Below, one piece after another: positions 1-8,923 of a stretch of DNA of 64,000 nt; within the stretch, counting starts at the first letter, position 1, and each line of letters begins with the position of its first letter. A model generated the notes under the pieces. The model had not been told where the DNA came from and did no database searches. It saw nothing but the letters and a program-made list of their open reading frames with translations. A program made the translations under genes and the position numbers. Source of the stretch: PALSA-278 sp963760285 (lineage in GTDB: Bacteria; Acidobacteriota; Terriglobia; Acidiferrales; UBA7541); the NCBI GenBank assembly GCA_963760285.1, contig CAVXCI010000001.1, positions 1,550,001 to 1,614,000 of the forward strand, given 5' to 3'.

Positions 1-2
1 AC

Positions 3-776
3 CGTCTGATTGGAATTCATCCCGTTGAAGAAGCATTGCGAAGTGGCAGCGCCGTTGAACGGCTGGTGATAGCCCGCGGAAACCTTAGCACGCGCCTGGA
101 AGAAATCGTCAAGATGGCGCGCTCGCGCGGCGTGCCGGTACGATTCGAAGATCGCGCGGCATTAAATCGCCTCGCGGGTTCACGCGAACACCAGGGAGTG
201 GTGGCATTGGGTGGGTCAAAATCCGCCGTGGGCCTTGAGGATCTGCTGGAAAAGGCTGGGAATGAGGGACTGCTCGTCCTGCTCGACGGCATTGAGGATC
301 CCCAGAATCTGGGTGCAATCATCCGCACTTCCCTGGCGGCGGGAGCCGACGGCGTGGTCATCCCCGAACGCCGCGCCGCCGGTCTCACGGAATCCGTGGC
401 GCGCGCTTCCGCCGGTGCGCTGCAACATCTTCCTGTCGCCCGCGTGAAGAATCTGGTCCGCGCCATGGAGGAACTGAAAGAAAACGGTTACTGGCTGGTG
501 GGACTAGACGAGCGCGCCTCGCAGGATTACACACGCGCTGATCTAAGCGGCAGGTTGGCGCTGGTATTCGGCCGCGAAGGCGCGGGGCTGCATGAACTCA
601 GCCGCAAACGGTGTGATTTCCTGGCATCAATTCCCACGCAAGGGCCAGTGCGTTCGCTGAATGTATCTGTTGCTGCGGGAGTTGTTCTCTTTGAAGCTGT
701 CCGGCAACGTCGCGCGAAGAATCCAGCTGCAAAACCTTTGCTGGCCTCAATACCCGAAGAAACCCCACACACGTAG
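3..776 (+). CDS. rlmB: 23S rRNA 2'-O-methyltransferase RlmB (SpoU family), 5'-truncated by window edge
   Basis: The reading frame is open from base 3, so the true start lies upstream of the window; an internal ATG at 36 only makes it look complete. The first visible residues (GIHPVEEALR) are the usual RlmB/TrmH-type N-terminus, followed by an L30e-like substrate-binding part. The SpoU methyltransferase half carries all three motifs: GIEDPQNLGAIIRTS (catalytic Asn and Arg), VFGREGAGL, and SLNVSVAAGVVLFE, which forms the knotted SAM site. Family role: methylation of the ribose of G2251 in 23S rRNA. It ends 24 bases before the convergent apt stop codon. Paralogous SpoU enzymes acting on tRNA are the main alternative. 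Confidence 0.88.
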   Translation, partial: RLIGIHPVEEALRSGSAVERLVIARGNLSTRLEEIVKMARSRGVPVRFEDRAALNRLAGSREHQGVVALGGSKSAVGLEDLLEKAGNEGLLVLLDGIEDPQNLGAIIRTSLAAGADGVVIPERRAAGLTESVARASAGALQHLPVARVKNLVRAMEELKENGYWLVGLDERASQDYTRADLSGRLALVFGREGAGLHELSRKRCDFLASIPTQGPVRSLNVSVAAGVVLFEAVRQRRAKNPAAKPLLASIPEETPHT

Positions 777-800
777 TTGCGGCGTGACTCTCCGATTTGA

Positions 801-1322
801 TCACTTGTCGTACTGGATTAGCGAAAAAACATCCATTCCCGTGAGTTTTCTCCGCCCGTTCAGAAAACTCAATTCCACGGCGAAGCCTGCACCGGCGATT
901 TCTCCGCCGAGTTGGCGAATGAGTTGCGCCGCAGCTGCCGCTGTTCCTCCGGTCGCCAGCAGGTCGTCACAGATGAGCACATGCTGCCCAGGGCGCACGG
1001 CGTCCTGATGCATTTCCAGCGTGTCGGTGCCATATTCCAACGCGTAGCTTACCTGGGCCGTTTTCCAAGGCAATTTCTTTGGCTTGCGCACCGGCACGAA
1101 TCCCGCGCCCAGGCGGTAAGCCAGCGCCGGCGCGAATATGAACCCGCGCGCTTCGATGCCCGCCACCACGTCAATCTTCTGGCCGGAATAGTGGTCTCCG
1201 AGTTTTTCGATCAGATCGTGGAAACCCTGGGGGTCCTGCAAAAGCGTGGTGATGTCGTAGAAAAGAATTCCCGGTTTAGGATGGTCGGGTATTTCACGTA
1301 TTATTTTTTTCAGATAATCCAT
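801..1322 (-). CDS. apt: Adenine phosphoribosyltransferase
   Basis: Converts adenine and PRPP to AMP (purine salvage, cytosol). The frame is open further upstream, but the family start is the ATG at 1322 (MDYLKKIIREIPDHPKPG), giving 173 residues, the normal Apt length. Visible hallmarks are the FYDITTLLQDP region, GIEARGF (adenine-binding loop) and the PRPP motif VLICDDLLATGGTA. It follows acyP on the same strand with a 17-base gap, so the two are probably co-transcribed. Confidence 0.93.
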   Translation of the reverse strand: MDYLKKIIREIPDHPKPGILFYDITTLLQDPQGFHDLIEKLGDHYSGQKIDVVAGIEARGFIFAPALAYRLGAGFVPVRKPKKLPWKTAQVSYALEYGTDTLEMHQDAVRPGQHVLICDDLLATGGTAAAAAQLIRQLGGEIAGAGFAVELSFLNGRRKLTGMDVFSLIQYDK

Positions 1323-1339
1323 TTTGGCCTCTCTGCTTT

Positions 1340-1627
1340 CTAGTGATCGCGTTCGATAGAAAAACGCCGGACATAGCGCAAATCCGAAACGGTAATCTCC
1401 ACTTTCAGGTCCGAGACGATGGCGCCATCGGGCCCGCGCCGCAATTCCTTCTCCATCGTCAGTAAATCTGCTTCTGCTCCCATGACATACACTTCCACGC
1501 GCCCATCGCGCAAATTCTTTGCGTAGCCGGAAAGACCCAGGCGGCGGGCCGCCCGTTCCGTGAAGAAACGGAATCCCACGCCCTGTACCACGCCAGAAAC
1601 GAAGAATCTCTTGGCTACGTGCGTCAT
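1340..1627 (-). CDS. acyP: Acylphosphatase
   Basis: A 95-residue protein with the classic acylphosphatase signatures: VVQGVGFRFF near residues 13-22, containing the catalytic Arg, and GYAKNLRDGRVEV near 34-46, containing the catalytic Asn. It hydrolyses carboxyl-phosphate bonds such as acetyl phosphate or 1,3-bisphosphoglycerate. It is followed closely by apt and is divergent from the secreted-protein gene that starts at 1776. Confidence 0.93.
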   Translation of the reverse strand: MTHVAKRFFVSGVVQGVGFRFFTERAARRLGLSGYAKNLRDGRVEVYVMGAEADLLTMEKELRRGPDGAIVSDLKVEITVSDLRYVRRFSIERDH

Positions 1628-1775
1628 TCCCTGGCGGCTCCTGTGCTTCGGTCTGCAATCGCGCGATTGTACCAGAGCAGGCCGCAGGCCCGAGCGTCCT
1701 GGGAGTAAGATATGTGTGGCGTGTGAACGTTTTCGTTCATCACCCCAGGAAAGAAGGAGGCATCAAAACAGCCTA

Positions 1776-2699
1776 GTGAGAGGTAACCACTCAATTCGCG
1801 CCGGGATCATTGCGCTGGCCTTTCTTGCCGCGGCTGTCCCACGGGCTCTGGCCCAGGAGCAGGGACCCATCGCCCCGCCTCCCAAGTTCGAAACGAAGAG
1901 TATTTCTCCAGAAACCAACGGAGGGCCGCCGCCGATTCCGTTGCAGACGTTGCTTCAGCAGGTGGCGCAGCACGAGGATGCCATTGAGCGCGAATATTCC
2001 ACGTATACCTTCCGGCAGGAAACGCGCATCACGGAGTTTCCCGGCGCGAAGGACAAAGGCGGGGAGTTCAGCGTTGTAGGCGAGGTTTATCAAAAGCCTG
2101 AAGGCGCGCGATACGAGCGCATCCTGAAGCCGCCGGATACGACCCTCCAGCAAACGGCATTTTCACTCGCCGACGTGGAAAAACTCGCTTCGATACCTCT
2201 CTTCATTCTGACCGCCAGGCAGCTCCCTAATTACAATGTGTCGTATGAAGGAGAGGACAAGCTCGATGAAATTCACACCTATATCCTGCGCGTGAAACCA
2301 AAACAATTGGAGCACAACGTGGAGCGATTCGACGGCGTCGTCTGGGTGGACGACCACGACATGACCGTGGTGAAGAGCTATGGCCGCTTCGTGACGGACG
2401 TGGCGATGGATGCCACGCTGCAGGAGCCGTTCAAGGACTTCGAGGTCTATCGGGAGAACATCGTCGGCCACTACTGGTTCCCCACCTACGTGGATTCCGA
2501 CGCGCTGATTGCCATGAAGGACAGCGAGATGCATTTGAAGTTGGTGATGCGATCCACCAATTTCAAACCACTCTCGGCAGTCAACTCTCCGGCATCGTCA
2601 CAAGGTTCCCGGCCCGCGTCATCTTCGCCTGCGCCAGCGGGTCAAACACCCGCGAATGGAGCGCCCGCAAACGTCAGTTCGCAACCGGCGAAGCCCTAG
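1776..2699 (+). CDS. Secreted protein of unknown function, LolA/outer-membrane-lipoprotein-sorting-like
   Basis: The GTG at 1776 is preferred to earlier in-frame codons because it gives a clean Sec signal peptide (positive start, then GIIALAFLAAAVPRALA) and a GGAGG lies at 1756-1760, a longer spacing than usual. The mature 280 residues contain a proline-rich linker, a segment resembling the family that measures oxidised or lipid-bound substrates (FRQETRITEF, GEVYQKPEGARYERI), and a Trp/Asp-rich beta-strand region (GVVWVDDHDMTVVKSYG). The C-terminus is a low-complexity Ala/Ser/Pro tail. The LolA-like fold is inferred from the strand pattern, not from a catalytic motif. It ends 12 bases from the convergent HAD gene. 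Confidence 0.6.
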   Translation: MRGNHSIRAGIIALAFLAAAVPRALAQEQGPIAPPPKFETKSISPETNGGPPPIPLQTLLQQVAQHEDAIEREYSTYTFRQETRITEFPGAKDKGGEFSVVGEVYQKPEGARYERILKPPDTTLQQTAFSLADVEKLASIPLFILTARQLPNYNVSYEGEDKLDEIHTYILRVKPKQLEHNVERFDGVVWVDDHDMTVVKSYGRFVTDVAMDATLQEPFKDFEVYRENIVGHYWFPTYVDSDALIAMKDSEMHLKLVMRSTNFKPLSAVNSPASSQGSRPASSSPAPAGQTPANGAPANVSSQPAKP

Positions 2700-2711
2700 C
2701 CGACTCCGCGT

Positions 2712-3410
2712 TCATAGATTCTTTCCGGGTGGTTCCGATTTGCGAAGCCAGCGGGGCAATTCCGAGAGCGAAGCGAGCAGAACATCCGGGAGTGCGGCAG
2801 CGACTGTGTGCCGCGTGGGCGAAGGGCCGAGTATCGCCGCCGCTCGCACTCCCGCGCGATGCGCCATTTCCATATCTTCCGGCGAGTCGCCTACATAGAC
2901 GCACTCTTCACCGCGTAAGCGTAACCGTTTCAGAGCCAGCCGTAGCGGAGCGGGGTGCGGTTTTCGTTGTCGTACATCCTCGCAAAAAATGCGTGTGACG
3001 AAGAACGAAAACAGTTTGTGTGAGTGGATCTGTCGAAGAACTCGCCGCCGGCTGCCGCTGGTGACGAGCCCCAGAGTGAATCGCCGGCGCAGCGATTCCA
3101 GAATATTACGCGCGCCAGGGACGAGGCGCGTGGCATCGTGTGCGTAGGAGCGAAGCCAAAGTTGATCAGCCTCCTTCCATCTGCGCCGGGGAATGCGCGC
3201 TGCCCAGTAAATCTGGTGCCAGTTGGGAGAATAGTGGGCCTGTAGTTCATCGGGGCCCCAGGGAATCCCGAGCGCGCGAAACATTCCCATATAACCCTGT
3301 GCATCGGCTGCCCAGGAATCGAGGAGCGTGCCATCCCAGTCAAATAGAATCGCCCGGTATCGCAATCCATCTGCCATATGCGAATCAAATGTTAACAGGA
3401 GCGTTGCCAT
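2712..3410 (-). CDS. HAD-superfamily phosphatase (phosphoglycolate phosphatase-like)
   Basis: The HAD motifs are complete: FDWDGTLLDS (motif I, nucleophile and acid/base Asp), VTSGSRR (motif II), a Lys in QRKPHPAP (motif III) and VGDSPEDMEMA (motif IV acidic pair). A helical cap of the Gph/beta-phosphoglucomutase type lies between motifs I and II. The most likely activity is phosphate-monoester hydrolysis; the substrate cannot be read from sequence. An internal ATG at 3377 is a plausible alternative start, since the nucleophile normally lies 6-10 residues from the N-terminus. No clear ribosome binding site marks either start. Confidence 0.82.
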   Translation of the reverse strand: MATLLLTFDSHMADGLRYRAILFDWDGTLLDSWAADAQGYMGMFRALGIPWGPDELQAHYSPNWHQIYWAARIPRRRWKEADQLWLRSYAHDATRLVPGARNILESLRRRFTLGLVTSGSRRRVLRQIHSHKLFSFFVTRIFCEDVRQRKPHPAPLRLALKRLRLRGEECVYVGDSPEDMEMAHRAGVRAAAILGPSPTRHTVAAALPDVLLASLSELPRWLRKSEPPGKNL

Positions 3411-3534
3411 GACTTTTGTATTCTGCTCGGTAATCGGCGCGCGGCCCTCGCCTGATGAATTTCACCGAAGATGTTTGGCCGCTAAAACCAGATAGCGGTA
3501 ATCTGGCGCGTGCATTAGTCTGCGGGCGAATTCA

Positions 3535-4651
3535 ATGACGGCAAGTGGGAAACGGAAGACGAAGCCAGCCATGAAAAGTGCAAGGAATATGACCAGGGGG
3601 CACAGCGCGCAACGAGGTAAGGCGCGCTGGGCTGCGGTTGCGGGCCGCGATGCGAGTGCCGACGGCGAATTTGTTTTTGCCGTGCGCTCCACAGGCATTT
3701 TCTGCCGGCCAAGCTGTCCGGCGCGTCGCCCGCGGCGTTCTCAGGTGGTTTTTTTGCCACGCCGAATGGTGCGCAGCGGGCTGGATTTCGCGCCTGCCTG
3801 CGTTGCCGGCCGTTGTCGGAACGGCGGAGCAGTGCCGATCCGCAATTCGCGGTGGTCCAAAATGCCTGCCGGGAAATTTCCCGCGCCATCGCCGATAGCG
3901 AGCCGAGAAAACATCTCGCTGCTAGCGCAGTGCAGGGATTCAGGGTTGAGCATGCATCAGTTGCGACGGGCGTTTCGCCAATGTGTTGGGTGTGACGCCA
4001 CGGCAATACGCCATGGCGCAGAAGATGAACAGCTTGAAAAAGCAATTGAGAAGCGGCGCGAATGTAACCACGGCTTTATACGATGCGGGATTCGGTTCCA
4101 GCAGCCGGTTTATGAACGAACTCCACAGGAATTGGGCATGACGCCTGCAACTTACCGCAAGGGGGGAGAGGGCATGCGAATTGGATTCACAATGGTTTCG
4201 TCATCGGTTGGACGCGTCCTGATTGGCGCCACGGAAAAGGGAATTGCCGCGGTTTATTTGGGCGAATCGGAACCGGACTCACCGGAGTTTTGCATAAGGA
4301 ATATCCGCAGGGCGGAAATTCGGCGTGATTCCGGGCGCCTCGCGCGCAGCGCAGCAAAAATTCTGCGCCATCTTAGCGGCGTCAGCGCGAAGTGGATCTG
4401 CCATTGGATGTGCAGGCGACAGCATTTCAGCGGTGCGTCTGGCAGGCTTTGCAAAGCATTCCATATGGCGAGACGCGTACTTACCAGCAGATTGCCCGGG
4501 CCATCGAAAGCCGACGGCCACGCGGGCGGTGGCGCGGGCCTGCGCCACGAACCCTGTCTCTATTATCGTGCCGTGCCATCGCGTGGTTCGCGGAGATGGC
4601 AAACTCGCCGGCTATCGTTGGGGTGTGGAGCGTAAGCGAGCGTTGAATTGA
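3535..4651 (+). pseudogene. ada: Broken ada gene (AraC-HTH / O6-methylguanine-DNA methyltransferase), multiple frame breaks
   Basis: Every part of a normal bifunctional Ada is present in the correct order, but scattered over three frames. The metal-binding N-domain reads RSTGIFCRPSCPARRP (frame 1), then FRACLRCRPLSE and DPQFAVVQNACREI (frame 3). The AraC-type helix-turn-helix follows (SGLSMHQLRRAF, then VLGVTPRQYA and ALYDAGFGSSSR), then LGMTPATYRKGG. The methyltransferase domain reads FQRCVWQALQSIPYGETRTY and ends with the intact active-site motif IVPCHRVV and GYRWGVERKRALN. Frame changes fall near 3750 (a T run), 3897, 3982, 4109, 4288, 4311, 4387 and 4510. No long product could be made without about eight corrections. 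Either this is a decayed adaptive-response gene or the sequence here is poor. Confidence 0.88.
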
Positions 4652-4754
4652 GCGGGAGAAACGCGCGGGCGGCAGAGTTCTGCCGCGGGAAGAAATCAAT
4701 TCGAAGCAAACCAGGAGTCGGGGCGAAATAATTACTGCATCGGCGGCGTGAATT

Positions 4755-5459
4755 TCACTGTTCCATCGGGCCATTCGCCTTGAAACGCGAATCGTCAATT
4801 TTTGGGTTACGCACCAAGTTCGTGTAGTGGATGATGAAATAATCTTCCGAGCCGGCCTCAAAGAATTTCTGTTGCGCGGATAGCCACGAGGATTCATCCA
4901 TCCAGAGCTGAATCTTGGAGAACTGGTTGCGGATCTGGCCCGATTTGGGCGCGAGTTCCAGCAGTAAAGTTTTGCGTCCGTCCAGGGTTTCCTCGCCCAC
5001 CAACGTGACCGTATAGGCTTTCTGCAGGTCTTTCCCTGAGGTTCCGAACCCCAGCAACAAAAATTGATCCAGCATGGCGCGATGCTTGCCGAGGTCGTAT
5101 TCCTCCACGCGCTTCAATCCCGGTGTAAAAATGTAGAGGTGATCGCCACGGCGCAGGATTGTGCGTTCATTCGGCGAATTCATCTGCAGACGCATGTTTT
5201 CATCATGGATCCAGATTTTTCCCGATTCGGTGGATTTGTCGTTCACCACAACGGTGACCTTCGTGCGCTCCACGTCTCCCGTGAGACTGTGAAAATTGTG
5301 GGCGCTACGGTCGAGGTCCTGCAATACGTTATCGAGAGTCGGCGCGATATGCGTCTGGGACTGCGCCAAGGGTGCGGCACAGCCAAATGAGAACAAAAAA
5401 GCAGCGGACAAAATCCAGTGCAAAATTGGGCCCCTCAAGCCTAAGAAATGAACCGCCAT
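4755..5459 (-). CDS. lolA: LolA-like outer-membrane lipoprotein carrier protein
   Basis: A signal peptide (hydrophobic stretch ILSAAFLFSFG, then AAPLAQSQ) precedes a LolA-type beta-sandwich: LDRSAHNFHSLTGDVERTKV, GKIWIHDENMRLQ, FTPGLKRVEEYDLG and a late IQLWMDESSW strand. Family role: shuttling lipoproteins across the periplasm. The ATG at 5459 is chosen; a GTG at 5486 in the same frame is possible. This is the last gene of a minus-strand operon with a LolD-type ATPase, an FtsX-type permease and a LolB-like lipoprotein, which supports a role in lipoprotein or lipid transport. Confidence 0.75.
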   Translation of the reverse strand: MAVHFLGLRGPILHWILSAAFLFSFGCAAPLAQSQTHIAPTLDNVLQDLDRSAHNFHSLTGDVERTKVTVVVNDKSTESGKIWIHDENMRLQMNSPNERTILRRGDHLYIFTPGLKRVEEYDLGKHRAMLDQFLLLGFGTSGKDLQKAYTVTLVGEETLDGRKTLLLELAPKSGQIRNQFSKIQLWMDESSWLSAQQKFFEAGSEDYFIIHYTNLVRNPKIDDSRFKANGPMEQ

Positions 5460-5519
5460 GTTAACACCAAGAAATGGACGCGCCACAATGGCAATGCGTT
5501 CCTCTTCACGCCGCCGAAT

Positions 5520-5927
5520 CTATTGCCGACGAATATAGATATCGTACGATCGAATCGCACCAGATGAATCCAATTGCGCCTGAATGGACTGAACCTGAAA
5601 TGTTCGCCCTGCCAGCGCAGGTGCGGACCGACTCAGAAGATCGTGAATCCATTTTTCCATCTCGGGAGTGGAACGAGCCTTGCGGTGAGATACGGGCAGG
5701 CAGGACGCGTCAAGACGATAGATTTGGCTGCCATTCAGGGGATCATTGGAAATTAGCTGAATGCAGTGTGCGGACGCATCGGCCACCGCCGGCCAATCGC
5801 GGAACCAACTGCGCGGCGTGGCCAGAACGAAAAGCAGAATCACCAGTACCATTAAGTCATAAGGCCAGCTCCCGCGGTCGTAGGACCAGAAGAGCGTTCG
5901 AACGATGCCGCGCCAGAACGTACGCAT
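5520..5927 (-). CDS. Small single-pass membrane protein of unknown function in the Lol-like operon
   Basis: 135 residues: a basic/aromatic N-terminus, one transmembrane helix (LMVLVILLFVLA, about residues 25-37) and a soluble C-terminal domain of about 95 residues with two Cys and a late strand pattern (FQVQSIQAQLDSSG). No family recognised. The start codon lies one base after the ATPase stop codon, so translation is probably coupled, and lolA follows after 33 bases. Position between the ATPase and the periplasmic carrier suggests an accessory subunit of the transporter; that is inference only. Confidence 0.65.
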   Translation of the reverse strand: MRTFWRGIVRTLFWSYDRGSWPYDLMVLVILLFVLATPRSWFRDWPAVADASAHCIQLISNDPLNGSQIYRLDASCLPVSHRKARSTPEMEKWIHDLLSRSAPALAGRTFQVQSIQAQLDSSGAIRSYDIYIRRQ

Positions 5928-5928
5928 T

Positions 5929-6678
5929 TCACGCCGCGATGCCGTCGCCCATCACAAGGCCGTCGCGCATATGCATAATGCGGCCGGCATAGGCGGCAGC
6001 TTCGGGATTATGAGTAATCATGAAAATGGTCTGGCCCAGGTCGCGATGGAGTTGGCGCAGCATCATCAGCACCGCCTCGGAATTTTGGGTGTCCAGATTT
6101 CCGGTGGGCTCATCGGCCAGAAGAACTTTCGGTTCGTTGATGATGGCGCGGGCGATGGCCACGCGCTGCTGTTCGCCTCCAGAAAGCTCGGAGGGTTTGT
6201 GATGCAGGCGCTCGGAGAGGCCCAGCATGCGCGTGACGATGTCAAAACGATGAGGGTCGAAGCCGTCGCCGTAAATATGTTGTGCCAGTCGGATATTGCC
6301 CCGCGCGTCCAGAGTGGGCAGCAGATTAAAACGCTGAAAAACGAAGCCAACCTTGTGGCGGCGAAGCTGGGTGCGCTCGGCATCGCTCATGGTGGAGAGG
6401 TTATTGCCTTCCAGTAGCACGCGGCCGCGAGTTGCCTGTGCCAGTCCTCCCAGCACGTGAAGCAGCGTGGACTTCCCGCAACCTGATGGCCCCATGACGG
6501 CGACAAATTCGCCGGGCAGGATCTCGACATTCACGCCGCGCAGGGCGGGGAATTCGATCCTGCCGGAACGGTAAATCTTCCAGAGATTTTCGGTTTGGAG
6601 TATGGGTTCCAACGAAAAATGTCCGGCGAGACCATCATTCGGCGCGGGCGTTGTTATTGTAGACGTGCTGTTCACCAA
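5929..6678 (-). CDS. ABC transporter ATP-binding protein, LolD/MacB type
   Basis: A complete ABC ATPase of 249 residues: Walker A GPSGCGKST, Q-loop in FVFQRFNLLPTL, signature LSGGEQQRVAIARA, Walker B VLLADEPTGNLD and H-loop MITHNPEAA. The segment between Q-loop and signature and the TGNLDTQNSE D-loop are typical of the LolD/FtsE/MacB branch, which drives mechanotransmission rather than classic substrate import. The first 27 residues are variable and a later start is possible. It lies 48 bases downstream of the permease and is coupled to the next gene. Confidence 0.88.
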   Translation of the reverse strand: MVNSTSTITTPAPNDGLAGHFSLEPILQTENLWKIYRSGRIEFPALRGVNVEILPGEFVAVMGPSGCGKSTLLHVLGGLAQATRGRVLLEGNNLSTMSDAERTQLRRHKVGFVFQRFNLLPTLDARGNIRLAQHIYGDGFDPHRFDIVTRMLGLSERLHHKPSELSGGEQQRVAIARAIINEPKVLLADEPTGNLDTQNSEAVLMMLRQLHRDLGQTIFMITHNPEAAAYAGRIMHMRDGLVMGDGIAA

Positions 6679-6726
6679 TTCCTAGTTTCCACGGCCATCT
6701 CTGCGGCCGATAGCGCCTGTTCATTA

Positions 6727-7827
6727 TCATTCGTAAGCCAGAGCTTCCACGGGATCGCGGCGGCTGGCCAGCCAGGCGGGATAAGCCGCGCCCAGCAGAC
6801 CTCCCACAATGGCGATGAGCACGGCGCGTACTACCCACGCAGCTTGAATCAATATCACCAACGTGGGGAAGGCGGAAACGAGCAGATGAGTTAACAGAAA
6901 GCTGAGGCCCACGCCCACCATGCTGCCAATCACGCACAGCAAAGTTGTTTCACTCAGGACCACCTGCGCGATATAGACTCGCGAAGCGCCCAGCGATTTC
7001 AGAACGCCGATTTCGCGCGTGCGCTCCAGAATGGTGGTGTACATCGAGAGAAAAATCACCATGAAGCCAATGCCTACCGCCAAGCCGATCATCACGCGAA
7101 TAAACGTGGAAAGGCCGGGCAGGTTCGATGAAGTCATCTGGGACATGTAGTCTTTCACCGGGCGAATTTCATAACGTGGCAGAAGCGCGCGGATTTCTTG
7201 GGTAACGGTATCGGTGTCGTCGGGCCGCTCGCATTTGATGAAAAAAATGGACGCCTTGTCCTGTGCGCCGGAAAGGTCCTGCAAAGTCTTGATGGGGACG
7301 AATAGCCGCGCGCCCTTGCCGTGTTCCACTACCCCAGCCACGTGGAAATCGTGATCGAAGAGATGGAGCATGTCGCCCGCATGCAATCGCTTGGCTTTGG
7401 CGTACCAGTCGTCCACAAGAATGTCGTTGGATTGCTGCAAGCCGTGGCCTTCGTGGAAGACAAATCCGCCGGTAACCTTGTCGAAACTCGTGCTATCAAT
7501 GCCGAAAACGATATCCAGGCGTCCCGAGGAATTAAACTGCACCAGAACGGGCGCCACGTAGCGGACGTATTTCAATTCCTGTAGTTTGTCTCCCAAGCGG
7601 ACGGGCATGGGGGCCCCGCTGAAGGCCATGAAGATGGAAGCGGATGGCGGCTGGACCATGATGTCCGCGCCCACGCCTTCCACCCGGCGCGCAGTATCCG
7701 TAACCAGACCAGTCGTCAGGCCCACAACGCTGAGGACCAGCAACACCTCCACAGCCACGGCAATCACGGTAATCAGCGTGCGGATGGGCCGGTGAAGAAC
7801 GTTTCGCCAGATCAGTTCAAATGTCAT
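6727..7827 (-). CDS. ABC transporter permease, FtsX/LolC/MacB family
   Basis: 366 residues with the type VII ABC layout: one N-terminal transmembrane helix (about residues 15-38), a periplasmic domain of about 200 residues, then three C-terminal helices (from about 240, 290 and 335). The coupling segment TILERTREIGVLKSLGASRVYIAQVVLSE is the FtsX-domain hallmark. Only one permease gene is present, so the transporter would be a homodimer, unlike the LolCE heterodimer. Its start overlaps the stop of the upstream lipoprotein gene by four bases. Confidence 0.88.
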   Translation of the reverse strand: MTFELIWRNVLHRPIRTLITVIAVAVEVLLVLSVVGLTTGLVTDTARRVEGVGADIMVQPPSASIFMAFSGAPMPVRLGDKLQELKYVRYVAPVLVQFNSSGRLDIVFGIDSTSFDKVTGGFVFHEGHGLQQSNDILVDDWYAKAKRLHAGDMLHLFDHDFHVAGVVEHGKGARLFVPIKTLQDLSGAQDKASIFFIKCERPDDTDTVTQEIRALLPRYEIRPVKDYMSQMTSSNLPGLSTFIRVMIGLAVGIGFMVIFLSMYTTILERTREIGVLKSLGASRVYIAQVVLSETTLLCVIGSMVGVGLSFLLTHLLVSAFPTLVILIQAAWVVRAVLIAIVGGLLGAAYPAWLASRRDPVEALAYE

Positions 7828-8723
7828 GGCTGGGCGGCTCCAGTTTCGTCGCCCACGCGGACTAGTTCGGACCCCGCAGGCTGCGCGAGATTGAAACCAT
7901 CCGCCTTGAGAGGCTCATTCAGTGAAATCTTCGTAATGGTTATATCCAGTTCATAGTCATTGTGCGGACGGGAAATCTTGATCTCCCACGGATAGAGAAT
8001 CGCGCCACTGGGCTGCCAATTGGCGTAGCGCACGTTGGAATCCAGCCGCCCATTGCGGCCGTATATCTGCATTCTGGCAAAACTTAGATTGGTGCGGTCA
8101 AACCAGATCTTGCGGGTAATCTGAAGCTGGGCAGTCTTGGTGGAAAGCGCTTCGGCGGGTGCGAGCACAGTGAGGATATAAAAGCGGCCGCGACTGTCGT
8201 CGGATTCCTCGAAAAGAACCGGCGTCTGCGGCGGAATTTCCGGCGGCAATAGTGCCTCCACCAGGTGCTGCGGCCGGAGATTCTCGATGGGTCTCGCGGA
8301 AGGGCTCTCCACATCGGAAGGCCCCTCAATGAATTTGTTCTTCGAAGGGATGAAAATGCGGAATGTGGTGCCGTCGCTGACCATGTCGAAAATGTTGGTT
8401 GCCAGTACGGGAGCCTGGCCAATCACGCGAATGTAGGCCGGCCGCATGGCCAGGATGAAGCCGTACACGTCATGATACTGCTCAATCACGCCAGAGTATG
8501 TTGATCCCGCGGTGGGAATCATATCCACTCCGGCGTTGAGCGTTTGGACGCTGTGGGCGAACTGGTTATACCGGCCCAGAAGCTGCGCCTGCGTGGCGTC
8601 CAAAGTGGGACGCATCTGGTCCGTAGGGACTACCGTCTTCTTGCTGACGGCGCAGCCCCCCAAACCCGCCATAGCCATCACAAAAGCAAGCTTCGCCCCT
8701 GTTCGGTATCCCCAGATTGGCAT
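7824..8723 (-). CDS. Probable outer-membrane lipoprotein, LolB/LolA-fold-like
   Basis: The ATG at 8723 is chosen because it gives a lipoprotein signal peptide: basic GYRTGAKLA, hydrophobic FVMAMAGL and a cysteine in GLGGCAVSK, preceded by a GGGGG run next to the start. The frame is open upstream but that part has no signal features. The mature protein has the long strand pattern of LolA/LolB-like folds (GVIEQYHDVYGFILAMRPAY, FRIFIPSKNKF, KIWFDRTNLSFARMQIYG). First gene of the operon, overlapping the permease by four bases. It may be the lipoprotein acceptor of the system, or its substrate; sequence alone cannot separate these. Confidence 0.68.
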   Translation of the reverse strand: MPIWGYRTGAKLAFVMAMAGLGGCAVSKKTVVPTDQMRPTLDATQAQLLGRYNQFAHSVQTLNAGVDMIPTAGSTYSGVIEQYHDVYGFILAMRPAYIRVIGQAPVLATNIFDMVSDGTTFRIFIPSKNKFIEGPSDVESPSARPIENLRPQHLVEALLPPEIPPQTPVLFEESDDSRGRFYILTVLAPAEALSTKTAQLQITRKIWFDRTNLSFARMQIYGRNGRLDSNVRYANWQPSGAILYPWEIKISRPHNDYELDITITKISLNEPLKADGFNLAQPAGSELVRVGDETGAAQP

Positions 8724-8923
8724 TTTCCCCCGTTGGTGAAACCTCCAATTTAGCAACCCCTGTCGAATACTGTCAACGCGCCCGCGGGGCTCGAAAAACC
8801 GTTTCGTGACATGCGATTCAGGTGGAAATTCCTTATTGCAAAGGATGGAGGACACTTGATCGGCCACCGTGACGGCAATTTGGCCGGGAGTGGCCGCGCC
8901 CCTTGGTTGGCGCGGCCATAATT
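8724..8923. other. Intergenic region upstream of the Lol-like operon
   Basis: About 200 bases between the minus-strand lipoprotein start and the stop of the ThiF-like gene, also on the minus strand. It should hold the promoter of the Lol-like operon. I see no convincing -35/-10 pair and no strong terminator hairpin. Confidence 0.4.

Noticed and set aside
36..776. rlmB start at the ATG at base 36
   Set aside because: The same frame is open and conserved upstream to base 3, so the gene is cut by the window edge.
1323..1658. 112-residue N-terminal extension of Apt
   Set aside because: It overlaps acyP on the same strand in another frame and shows no conserved segment; family length fits the ATG at 1322.
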